From NCBI GenBank assembly GCA_034434015.1, contig DAOUAB010000111.1, forward strand, positions 1 to 64,000: a DNA stretch of 64,000 bases, in the 5' to 3' direction. The position numbers were made by a program, and so were the translations under genes. The number at the start of each line of letters is the position of its first letter. The stretch's first letter is position 1. Origin of the DNA: SpSt-583 sp034434015 (GTDB taxonomy: Bacteria; Chloroflexota; Anaerolineae; Anaerolineales; UBA6663). The notes below the pieces were generated by a model that made no database searches, had not been told where the DNA came from, and saw nothing but the letters and a program-made list of their open reading frames with translations. Shown here piece after piece: positions 8,017 through 15,681 of the stretch.

Positions 8017-9411
8017 TCAGACTTCGACCGTCTCGTGCAGCTCCGGGGCGTGGACGCCGCGCAGGCCCTCGGCCTCCAGCGCCGCCTGGAGGGCCGCCGA
8101 CGACTCGGGCTCGCCGTGGACGAGGAAGACGCTCTTCACGCGCGGTTTGAGGGCGGCGGCCCACCGGATCAACAGGTCGCGCCCGGCGTGGCCGGAGAGG
8201 CCGTTGATGGTGGCCACCTGGGCGCGCAGCTTGTGCCACTCGCCGAAGATTTTGACCTCCGGCTCGCGGTCGGCCAGGCGGCGGCCGAGGGTGTGCGGAG
8301 CCTGCCAGGAGACGATCAGGATGGTGTTGCGCGGGTCGCCGATATTGTTGCGCAGGTGGTGCAGGATGCGGCCGTTCTCGCACATGCCCGAGGCGCTGAT
8401 GACCACCAGCGGGCCCGGGCGGTCGTTGATGGCCTTGCTCTCCTCCACCGAGCGCGTGTAGGTCAGCGACCGGAAGCCGAAGGCGTCGCCGTTCTGCTGC
8501 AACAGGGCGCGGGTCTCCTCGTCGAACAACTCGGCGTGCTGCTGGAAGACCTGCGACGCGTTCACGGCCAGCGGGCTGTCGACGAAGACCGGGATGGGCG
8601 GGATCAGGCGCTTGTCGATCATCTTGTGCAGCTCAAAGACGATCTCCTGCGAGCGGCCCACGGCGAAGGCCGGGACGATGATCTTGCCGTTGCGCGCCAC
8701 CGTCGCCTGGACCAGCTCGCGGAACTCCTGGGCGGCCTCTTCGGGCGGGCGGTGCGTCTTGGTGCCGTAAGTCGACTCCATGATGACGTGGTCGACGTCG
8801 GACAGGAAAACGGGGTCGCGCAGGATGGGCAGGCCCGGGCGGCCGATGTCGCCCGAGAACGCCAGGCGGAAGCGGCGGCCTCTCTCCTCGATGTCCAGCA
8901 CGACCATGGCTGAGCCCAGGATGTGGCCGGCTTCGCGGAAGGTGGCGGTCACGCCGGGCAGGGCCTCGAAGGCCCGGTCCAGGGGGTGGGGGCGGAAAAG
9001 CTCCAGGGCGGCGGCGGCGTCCTCTTCGGTGTAAAGGGCTTCGGCCCGGGCCGGCTCGCCGCGCTCGCGCGCCCGCTTGTTGGCGAACTCCACGTCCGAC
9101 GCCTGAATGCGCGCCGAGTCGCGCAGCATGTGCTCGCACAGATCGCGGGTGGCGGGCGTGGCGTAGATCGGGCCGCGATACCCGGCCCTGGCCAGCGACG
9201 GCAGGTTGCCGGAATGGTCGATATGCGCGTGCGAGAGGATCACGGCGTCCAGGCGGCGCGCGTCAAACGGCAGTTCGCGGTTGCGGGTGAGGGCTTCCGA
9301 CCGTTTGCCCTGGTACAGGCCGCAGTCCAGCAGCAGCCGGCGGCCGTTGAGCGTGAGCAGGTGCTGAGAGCCGGTGACGGTCTGGGCGGCGCCGTGGAAA
9401 GTGATGTTCAT
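8017..9411 (-). CDS. Beta-CASP metallo-beta-lactamase RNase (CPSF-like)
   Basis: Protein of 464 residues. Metallo-beta-lactamase motif 2, HAHIDHSG, is near residue 60, with further metal ligands in GHILGSA and SGDIG. The beta-CASP and RNA-specificity part follows (VPAFAVGRSQEI, ISASGMCENGRILHHL, INGLSGHAG, VFLVHGE). This architecture is the bacterial CPSF73-like ribonuclease family, which acts on RNA as endo- or exonuclease. The ATG at 9411 overlaps the stop of the RNase D gene as ATGA, indicating translational coupling in a two-gene RNA-degradation operon. Confidence 0.92.
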   Translation of the reverse strand: MNITFHGAAQTVTGSQHLLTLNGRRLLLDCGLYQGKRSEALTRNRELPFDARRLDAVILSHAHIDHSGNLPSLARAGYRGPIYATPATRDLCEHMLRDSARIQASDVEFANKRARERGEPARAEALYTEEDAAAALELFRPHPLDRAFEALPGVTATFREAGHILGSAMVVLDIEERGRRFRLAFSGDIGRPGLPILRDPVFLSDVDHVIMESTYGTKTHRPPEEAAQEFRELVQATVARNGKIIVPAFAVGRSQEIVFELHKMIDKRLIPPIPVFVDSPLAVNASQVFQQHAELFDEETRALLQQNGDAFGFRSLTYTRSVEESKAINDRPGPLVVISASGMCENGRILHHLRNNIGDPRNTILIVSWQAPHTLGRRLADREPEVKIFGEWHKLRAQVATINGLSGHAGRDLLIRWAAALKPRVKSVFLVHGEPESSAALQAALEAEGLRGVHAPELHETVEV

Positions 9412-10568
9412 GAGGGACCTCGCGAGCCGTTCAGCAGGCCGAGCAGTTCGTCCTGGTATTGCGTGCGCCGCCAGGGCCCGAGGTGCTCCAGGCGTTTCAG
9501 GTCGTCCGGCGTGCGTGGGGCGCGGCGGGCCAGTTCCCATAACGCCTCGCGCGGCAGGATCACGTCGGACTCCACGCCCCGGTCCTGGGCCTTGCGCTTG
9601 CGCCAGGCGCGCAGCCGCTCGTAGCGGTCGCGGACGGCGTCGGATTCCAGCGCGGGCCTGGGCGGGTGGGCGGGGGGGCCGGCCAGCCCGCGGCGCACGG
9701 CCGCCAGCACGGCGCTGCCGTGGCGCCTGATCTGGCCGTCGGTCATCCCGACGATGGATTTCAGTTCGTGCAGGTCCCTGGGCATCCGCGCCGCCAGTTC
9801 GAGCAGGGTGGCGTCGCCCATGATCTTGAACGGCGGCACATCGGCGCGCTGGGCCTGGGCGTCGCGGTAGGCGAACAACTCGCGCAGGACGCCGGCCTGT
9901 TGCGGCGTCAGGTCGCGCACGCCGGCGATGCGCCAGAAGGCCTCCGGGTCCGGCGTGTTGGCGGGCGGCCGGAGGCGCGTCAGCCGCTCGAACTCCTCGC
10001 GCGCCTCTTCGACGCGGCCCGCCGCCTGCAGTTCCCGGCTGACCAGGTCGCGCAGGGCGAACAGGTAGTGCGTGTCCAGTCGGGCGTAATCCAGCAGTTC
10101 GGGCGTCAGCGGGCGCTTGCCCCAGTTGGCGCGCTGGTGCTTCTTGTTCATCTTGACGCCGAAATGGGCCTCGAGCAGGGGCGCCAGCCCGGTCTGCGGC
10201 CAGCCGAGCGTGCGCGCGGCGACCATCGTGTCGAAGACGTTGGCGAACTCGAAGCCGAAATCGCGGCGCAGGCCGAGCAGGTCGTACTCGGCGGCGTGGA
10301 AGATCTTCTGCTGGGCGGGGTCCGCGAACCGCGCCGCCAGCGGGCGCAGGTCGGCGATCCGCAGGGGGTCGACGATGATGTCCGCGTCGGGCGTGGAGAA
10401 CTGGATCAGACAGACGCGCTCGCGGTAAACGAACAGGCTGTTGGACTCGGTATCGACGGCCAGGGCCGGCGCCTGCGCCAGGTCGGCCGCGAGCTGCTCC
10501 AGGGCCGGGCCGGTCTCCACAAGACGCGGTGGGGGGAGGGAGGCTGCCGGCGTGAGGTGGGCTGTCAT
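9408..10568 (-). CDS. rnd: Ribonuclease D with HRDC domains
   Basis: 3'-5' exoribonuclease of the DEDD family, 386 residues. Exo I is ALAVDTESNSL, Exo II lies around FHAAEYDLLGLRRDFG, and Exo III is LLDYARLDTHYL with Tyr four residues before Asp (DEDDy type). HRDC-type helical segments follow (ELFAYRDAQAQRADVPPFKI; RYERLRAWRKRKAQDRGVE), which in RNase D contact tRNA-like substrates. ATG 10568 was chosen over upstream ATGs because the extension has no conserved character. It is the first gene of an operon with the beta-CASP RNase. Confidence 0.92.
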   Translation of the reverse strand: MTAHLTPAASLPPPRLVETGPALEQLAADLAQAPALAVDTESNSLFVYRERVCLIQFSTPDADIIVDPLRIADLRPLAARFADPAQQKIFHAAEYDLLGLRRDFGFEFANVFDTMVAARTLGWPQTGLAPLLEAHFGVKMNKKHQRANWGKRPLTPELLDYARLDTHYLFALRDLVSRELQAAGRVEEAREEFERLTRLRPPANTPDPEAFWRIAGVRDLTPQQAGVLRELFAYRDAQAQRADVPPFKIMGDATLLELAARMPRDLHELKSIVGMTDGQIRRHGSAVLAAVRRGLAGPPAHPPRPALESDAVRDRYERLRAWRKRKAQDRGVESDVILPREALWELARRAPRTPDDLKRLEHLGPWRRTQYQDELLGLLNGSRGPS

Positions 10569-10625
10569 CAGGCTTCCATTATCCGTGAGACTGCGCCGGT
10601 CTCCAAGGGGCGCCGCGCTGACCGT

Positions 10626-10657
10626 TTGATTGACGCGGATTGGCGATTGTGATAAAT
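10626..10657 (+). promoter_or_regulatory. Candidate distal promoter of the cytochrome bc operon
   Basis: TTGACG (10630-10635) is followed after 16 bp by ATAAAT (10652-10657). A start near 10664 would transcribe the hairpin and T run at 10682-10707 before reaching the Rieske gene. A second AT-rich -10-like site (TATGAT, 10729-10734) lies closer to the gene. Confidence 0.4.
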
Positions 10658-10681
10658 TGGACACGCTCGCCGGCCGGAGAG

Positions 10682-10707
10682 ATGCATAGTGTCTATGCAT
10701 TTTTTTT
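10682..10707 (+). terminator. Palindrome plus T tract upstream of the Rieske gene (possible attenuator)
   Basis: ATGCATAG (10682-10689) and CTATGCAT (10693-10700) form a perfect eight-base-pair palindrome around TGT. A run of seven further Ts follows at 10701-10707. No plus-strand gene lies upstream for more than 3.9 kb (the nearest ends at 6768), so the signal would stop transcripts in the operon leader, or it is a repressor operator. Confidence 0.5.
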
Positions 10708-10788
10708 ATCAAAGGGCGTCCCCCACGCTATGATAAAATCCCTCCCGCAAGCGCCCTAACTTCATGGACTTAGGAGGCTTCAATCGAT

Positions 10789-11424
10789 ATGGCTGCTGAG
10801 GCCACCACCACGACGGCCGTGTCGCCGATGACGCGGCGGGAATTTTTGTATTACATCTGGGCCGCTTCGATGGTCCTGTTCGCGGGACAGGCCGGGGCGG
10901 CTTTGCTCTGGTTTGCGTATCCGCGCTTCAAGGCCGGCACCTTCGGCGGCATCTTTGAGCTGGATATCAGCGAGCTGCCGGCGCCGGACAGCCCGCCGCG
11001 CCCGTTCGCGGGCGGGCGTTTCTGGCTGGTGAACATCGGCGACGGCATCGCCAACGACCCGCGCCAGCCGGCCAAGTGGCGGCCGGCGAAGGGCGTCCGG
11101 GCGCTGTACATGATCTGCGTCCATCTGGGCTGTCTGTACGCCTGGGTGCCCACCAACAACCGCTTCGAGTGCCCGTGCCACGGCTCCAAATACCTGTCCA
11201 GCGGCACAGCTATCGCCGGCCCGGCCAACCGCAACCTGGACGTCTTCAGCATCCAGGCCGTGGACGACGCCGGCAACGTGGTGGATGAAGTCAACCGGCA
11301 GACGGAGACCGTCAACGGCGAAGCCCGTTCCCTGAGGATCGAAGGCGCCGCCCGGCTGCGCGTGGACACCGGACAGCGCATCAACGGCGCCGGCAACCCC
11401 ACCCCGCGCGAAGCGAACGCCTAG
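10789..11424 (+). CDS. Rieske 2Fe-2S protein of a quinol:cytochrome c oxidoreductase
   Basis: Iron-sulfur subunit of a bc/b6f-type complex, 211 residues. An N-terminal TRREFLYYIWAASMV segment and one transmembrane helix (about 18-42) anchor the globular domain outside. Cluster motif 1 is CVHLGC and motif 2 is CPCHGSKY, giving two Cys and two His ligands plus the disulfide Cys pair. The TRREF start resembles a Tat-like signal with only a single strong Arg pair. TAGGAGG is ten bases upstream of ATG 10789. It is the first gene of a three-gene operon with cytochrome b and a dihaem cytochrome c. Confidence 0.95.
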   Translation: MAAEATTTTAVSPMTRREFLYYIWAASMVLFAGQAGAALLWFAYPRFKAGTFGGIFELDISELPAPDSPPRPFAGGRFWLVNIGDGIANDPRQPAKWRPAKGVRALYMICVHLGCLYAWVPTNNRFECPCHGSKYLSSGTAIAGPANRNLDVFSIQAVDDAGNVVDEVNRQTETVNGEARSLRIEGAARLRVDTGQRINGAGNPTPREANA

Positions 11425-11450
11425 CCCCAGGGCTTGTTTGAGGAGGAGTC

Positions 11451-13124
11451 ATGGCCGTCTGGAAGTTCCACAGCCCGTTCCTCGATGAGGTCAAGGCCAA
11501 AGGCCTCGGACCGGCGCTCCTGTTCAAAACCAACGAGGTGGTCGAGCGCGTCACCGCCGGCCTGGATATCGAGGACATCCGTTCGATGCTGCGCGGCGAC
11601 CCCGCGCCGAAGCCGAACCCGCGCGTCCGGCCGCACGCCGACGGCTTCTGGTTCCACATGCGGCCGACGTACTACCATAACCTCACGGCCGGCATCTACC
11701 CCTCCTTCCGGCTGGGCTGGCTGTCCACTTATTTTTTTGCGTTCGAGATCATCACCGGCCTGTTCCTGATGATTTTCTACACGCCGTCGCCGCTGGTGGC
11801 CTACGAGAACATGCTCAACATCCTGAGCAATGTGCCCTTCGGCCGCCTGATGCGCGACCTGCACAAGCTGGGCGCGGAGATGATGGTGATCGTGGTCGTG
11901 CTGCACATGGCGCGCACCTTTTTCACCGGCTCCTACAAGAAGCCGCGCCAGTTCACCTGGCTGACGGGCGTCATCCTGCTGGCGGTCACCCTGGTGCTCT
12001 CGTTCTCGGGTTATCTGCTGCCGTGGGACCAGCTGTCCCTCTGGGCGGTGACCATCGGCGCCTCGATGGTGGAAGCCATCCAGCCGCAGGTGGTGGGCGA
12101 TTTCGTCAATCTGATCGTGCGCGGCGGCCCGCAGTTCAATGAGGGCGGCCTGCTGCGCTGGTACCTGGCGCACGTGCTCCTGCTGCCCGTAATCGGCATC
12201 ATCTTCACCGGCGTGCATTACTACAAGGTGGTCCTGCACGGCCACGGCCTGCCGCCGGAGGTGGAGCCGGTGGGCGAGGACACCGCCAAGCGTATCCCCA
12301 TGGACCAGCGCACGTACTTCATGCCGGACATCCTCACGCGCGAGCTGTTGCTCTTCGCGCTGGTGACGGCCGGCATGATCTTCGCCGCGACCTTCTTCTA
12401 CCACGCCCCGCTGGAGCCGCACGCGGATCCGCTGGTGACGCCGCTGCACACCACCGCGCCCTGGTACTTCCTGTGGATCCAGGGCATGCTCAAGATCGGC
12501 GACAAGTTCTTCTGGGGCATCATCGCGCCGGGCATCCTCACCGGGATCCTGTTCGTGCTGCCGTATGTGGAGGTCGGCCCCAGCCGGCGCTACGGCGACC
12601 GGCGCGTGGGCCTGACCATGGGTCTGGTCCTGGCGGCGTTGATGGCCATCCTGTCCTACATGGGCACGCCGAAATACGCCGTGGCCAGCTCCATCGACCA
12701 GGAGATCGTGGCCGAGCTGCTGCCGCAGACGCACCCCGGCCCGTTCCGCCAGTCGAACTGGGGCGAGTTCCGCACCGCGCCCAAGACCGCCGAGAACCCG
12801 ACCGGTCGGGCGACCTACGCCGCGGCCGAGTGGGAGCAGGCGCCGACCGCGGCCCTGCAGAACCTCCTGCACCAGATGGAGGAGGAGCTTGAGATCGCCC
12901 GTGGCAAGGCCGAGCGCGGGCTGCGCCAGGACCAGGGCGCGCTGAAGGACGGCCAGGGCTTCATGCTGATCGAGGACTGGGCGCCCGGTCTGAAGCGCGT
13001 GACGTTCCGCATCATCTGGGAAGGCGGCCCGGAGGACGGCGCCGTCTGCCAGGTGGGGGCCGCGAGGGAGTTCTGCCAGACGACGTTCATCCACCGCGAA
13101 TCGAACTACCGGCAGGGCCCGTGA
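11451..13124 (+). CDS. Cytochrome b (fused b6/subunit IV type) with long C-terminal extension
   Basis: Membrane subunit carrying two b haems and the quinol sites, 557 residues. Haem ligands are His138/His152 and His241/His256. The b6-like N-terminal half (about 85-260) and the subunit IV-like half (about 290-405) are in one chain. The Qo motif is TAPWYFL (336-339 APWY) instead of PEWY, a form also known from other bacterial cytochrome b6 proteins. After the last helix a soluble tail of about 150 residues includes a charged helix (EEELEIARGKAERG) and two cysteines (CQVGAAREFC), with no obvious match to mitochondrial or b6f subunits. AGGAGG precedes the ATG. Confidence 0.93.
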   Translation: MAVWKFHSPFLDEVKAKGLGPALLFKTNEVVERVTAGLDIEDIRSMLRGDPAPKPNPRVRPHADGFWFHMRPTYYHNLTAGIYPSFRLGWLSTYFFAFEIITGLFLMIFYTPSPLVAYENMLNILSNVPFGRLMRDLHKLGAEMMVIVVVLHMARTFFTGSYKKPRQFTWLTGVILLAVTLVLSFSGYLLPWDQLSLWAVTIGASMVEAIQPQVVGDFVNLIVRGGPQFNEGGLLRWYLAHVLLLPVIGIIFTGVHYYKVVLHGHGLPPEVEPVGEDTAKRIPMDQRTYFMPDILTRELLLFALVTAGMIFAATFFYHAPLEPHADPLVTPLHTTAPWYFLWIQGMLKIGDKFFWGIIAPGILTGILFVLPYVEVGPSRRYGDRRVGLTMGLVLAALMAILSYMGTPKYAVASSIDQEIVAELLPQTHPGPFRQSNWGEFRTAPKTAENPTGRATYAAAEWEQAPTAALQNLLHQMEEELEIARGKAERGLRQDQGALKDGQGFMLIEDWAPGLKRVTFRIIWEGGPEDGAVCQVGAAREFCQTTFIHRESNYRQGP

Positions 13125-13155
13125 GCGACAGAAAGGCGAGGTCTAGGAACACACC

Positions 13156-14043
13156 ATGGTCTGGCGAGTCATCCTGGGAACGGTGAGCGTCGTCTTCATG
13201 ATGGTCGTGCTCGGCTTTGTGGCTGTCACCGAGCAGGACCGCATGGCGAGCTTTGAGCGAGCGTACAACGCGCGGCAGATTGAAGTCGGCGCTCAGCTCT
13301 TCGAGGCGAACTGCCAGTCCTGCCACGGCGCGCAGGGCCAGGGCGCCGAGGGCGTGGCCCCGGCGCTGAACGCCGTGGACCTGTTCGACGGTTCGCGCCT
13401 GAGCGCGATCGAGTGGCAGGGCACGGTGGAAGCCTACGTGCGCGGCGCCATCAACGCCGGGCGCCCGCGCGCTTCGGCCGATTTCGCCAACTACCCGGCC
13501 CGCATGCCGGCCTGGGGCCAGGCCTACGGCGGCCCGCTGCGCTCGGACCAGGTGGAATCCCTGGTGCTGTACATCATGAACTGGGGCGAGGCCTTCAAGG
13601 ACGCCAGCGGCAACTACGTCGCCGCGGCGACGCCTACGCCCAACCCGAACGCGGTCGGCGACGATCTGGCCGTGGAACTGCCGGCCGGCGACGCGGCGAA
13701 CGGCCAGACGCTGGCTCAGCAGCGCGGCTGCACCGGCTGTCACGTCGCGGCGACGGCGGGCCAGACGCTGGTCGGTCCGGCCTGGCTGGCGGCGCAGTCG
13801 CCGGACAACAAGGGCGTGGCCGACCACGCCGCCGAGCGTTATCAGGCGGCCGATTACACCGGCCAGGCGACCAGCCCGGAGCTGTATCTGCTCGAGTCCA
13901 TCATCCTGCCCAGCGCCTATATCGTCCCGGGCGCCAACTACGCCGCGCCCACCGGCCAGTCGCTGATGCCGAACACGTACACGCAATCCCTCACCAAGCA
14001 GGAAGCCGCCGACCTGATCGCTTACCTGCTGACGGTGCGGTAG
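13156..14043 (+). CDS. Membrane-anchored dihaem cytochrome c
   Basis: Protein of 295 residues with an N-terminal helix (VILGTVSVVFMMVVLGFVAV) that anchors it to the membrane. Two CXXCH haem sites occur: CQSCH at residues 53-57 and CTGCH near residue 193. Each sits in its own class I cytochrome c-like domain, joined by a linker rich in Pro and Asn (ATPTPNPNAVG). It is probably the electron acceptor of the Rieske/cytochrome b pair, playing the cytochrome c1/f role. It lies 31 bp after cytochrome b and ends at a strong terminator. Confidence 0.92.
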   Translation: MVWRVILGTVSVVFMMVVLGFVAVTEQDRMASFERAYNARQIEVGAQLFEANCQSCHGAQGQGAEGVAPALNAVDLFDGSRLSAIEWQGTVEAYVRGAINAGRPRASADFANYPARMPAWGQAYGGPLRSDQVESLVLYIMNWGEAFKDASGNYVAAATPTPNPNAVGDDLAVELPAGDAANGQTLAQQRGCTGCHVAATAGQTLVGPAWLAAQSPDNKGVADHAAERYQAADYTGQATSPELYLLESIILPSAYIVPGANYAAPTGQSLMPNTYTQSLTKQEAADLIAYLLTVR

Positions 14044-14068
14044 ACGCCGCCCGCCTCAGATAAAAGCC

Positions 14069-14104
14069 GCCGCCGGAGGGTTGAGCCTCCGGCGGCTTTT
14101 GTTT
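14069..14104 (+). terminator. Rho-independent terminator of the bc operon
   Basis: GCCGCCGGAGG (14069-14079) pairs with CCTCCGGCGGC (14086-14096), followed by TTTTGTTT. Confidence 0.9.
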
Positions 14105-14146
14105 GCTGTCCGGGCGGGCGCGATGAGGGGCGGACCCGCCTGCCGC

Positions 14147-15571
14147 TCACGGCAGTTGCCAGTCCCGGCCGAGGATCACGCGCACATCCACGGGGCTGCT
14201 CGGGTCCGCGCCATTGACGATGTTGGTGACGTTGAAGAGGCGGGCCAGGTAGCGGGTGGTGGCCGGCTTGCCGGTGTAGTCGATGATCACTGAATTGGCG
14301 TAGTCCGAGCGGTCGGCGGTGTCGTAGCGGGCCACGGCTATGCCCTGGCTCTGCAGCCATTCGGACGTGCTGCGCGCCAGGCCTTCCACGCCGGCGCCGT
14401 TGAGCACCTCCACCCGGGCGGCCTCGGCCTCCAGCTCGGCCGGGTCGTCCTGGCCGCGCGGGGAGAACGGCGCGGAGGAAGTGAAGAGCTGGTCGCGCAG
14501 CTCGCGGATTTTGTCGCGCAGCGGGACGAGGACCTGGCGACCCTCGGGTGTGGTGTAGTCCAGCACGTACTGATAATCGATCACGGCCTGGACGATGTTC
14601 TCGCGCGGGATGTCCTGCCCGAGCAGAGCCAGCGACACGATCTGGTCCAGCGTCAGGTCGGTCTGGATGCTCTCGTTCAGCGTCTGGTACAGCGCCGGCG
14701 CTTTCAGGATGAGCTGGGGCAGCATGTTCAGGCTGAAGACCTTGTCGCGCACGGCCATCACCACCTGCTGCTGGCGGCCGGCGCGCTCCACGTCCGAGGA
14801 GTCGTGGCGCGTGCGCGCATAGCGCAGGGCGTCATGGCCGTTCAGGTGCTGGCGGCCGGCCGGCAGGTAGAAGGGCTCGTAGCCGTAGGCGCCATCCGGG
14901 TACCAGGGGTCGGCGATGTCGGCCGGATTGTCCACCTCGATCCCGCCGACGGCGTCGATCAGGGCCTCGAAGGCCGTGAAGTCCAGGCGGACGTAGTGGT
15001 TGACGGTGACCCCCAGGTTGTGTTCGACCGTCTTGACCGCCAGCGCCGGCCCGCCGCCCGGATACTGGTAGGCGTCGCCGGTGAAATTCGCGGTGTTGAT
15101 CGTGTCGTTGGCGTAGCCCGGAACCTCCACCCACAGGTCGCGCGGGATGGACAGGATCACGGCGGATTTGGCCACCGGGTCCACCGACGCGAGCATCATC
15201 GAGTCGGTGCGGTAGGCGCGGTCGGTCTCGCCGGCGCGCCGGTCGATGCCGAGCAGCAGGACGGTCACCCGGTCGGTGCCGGACCAGCGTTGGGGGATGA
15301 TGGGGTCGGGCGCCGGGTTGACCCCGCCGCCGGCCCCGCCGCCAGTCCCGCCGCCGGCCCCGCTGTCGAGCTGCGGCCCCCCGCCCGGCCCGCCGGCGCC
15401 CGTCATTTGCCAGCCGGCCACGAAATCCCGCACGCTGGTGAACACCAGATAACCGGCCAGCGCCGTGGCGACGACGAACATGGCAACCAGGCCGCCGACG
15501 GCCCAACTCGGGATGATGGGCTCGCGGCGGCGGCGGTTGACGCGGGATGTGACGCGTGGAGTCTGATTCAT
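14147..15571 (-). CDS. LytR-CpsA-Psr (LCP) family cell-wall glycopolymer ligase
   Basis: Protein of 474 residues with a cytoplasmic basic N-terminus (RVNRRRREP), one transmembrane helix (about 23-45) and a Gly-rich linker. The LCP domain (about 100-280) shows VLLLGIDRR, YRTDSMMLASVD, ILSIPRDLWVEVPGY and the Arg-rich ALRYARTRHDSSDVERAGRQ segment. These hold the pyrophosphate- and metal-binding Asp and Arg residues. A C-terminal LytR_C domain follows (RVEVLNGAGVEGLA). Such enzymes move undecaprenyl-linked glycopolymers onto the envelope and might act on the product of the polysaccharide locus at 41633-64000. ATG 15571 is preferred to one nine residues upstream. Confidence 0.92.
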   Translation of the reverse strand: MNQTPRVTSRVNRRRREPIIPSWAVGGLVAMFVVATALAGYLVFTSVRDFVAGWQMTGAGGPGGGPQLDSGAGGGTGGGAGGGVNPAPDPIIPQRWSGTDRVTVLLLGIDRRAGETDRAYRTDSMMLASVDPVAKSAVILSIPRDLWVEVPGYANDTINTANFTGDAYQYPGGGPALAVKTVEHNLGVTVNHYVRLDFTAFEALIDAVGGIEVDNPADIADPWYPDGAYGYEPFYLPAGRQHLNGHDALRYARTRHDSSDVERAGRQQQVVMAVRDKVFSLNMLPQLILKAPALYQTLNESIQTDLTLDQIVSLALLGQDIPRENIVQAVIDYQYVLDYTTPEGRQVLVPLRDKIRELRDQLFTSSAPFSPRGQDDPAELEAEAARVEVLNGAGVEGLARSTSEWLQSQGIAVARYDTADRSDYANSVIIDYTGKPATTRYLARLFNVTNIVNGADPSSPVDVRVILGRDWQLP

Positions 15572-15612
15572 ATATGACTTACCAATAAACTTACACACCG
15601 ATTGACGCTGGC

Positions 15613-15618
15613 ATTATA
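15613..15618 (-). promoter_or_regulatory. -10 box upstream of the LCP gene
   Basis: TATAAT on the minus strand lies 42 bases before the start codon; there is no clear -35 box. Confidence 0.5.
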
Positions 15619-15681
15619 TATCACCAGGCCGCCACGGTTCAGTTCGTTAGTCCGTTAGCGCCTCGCCCGAGGCCAACGCGC

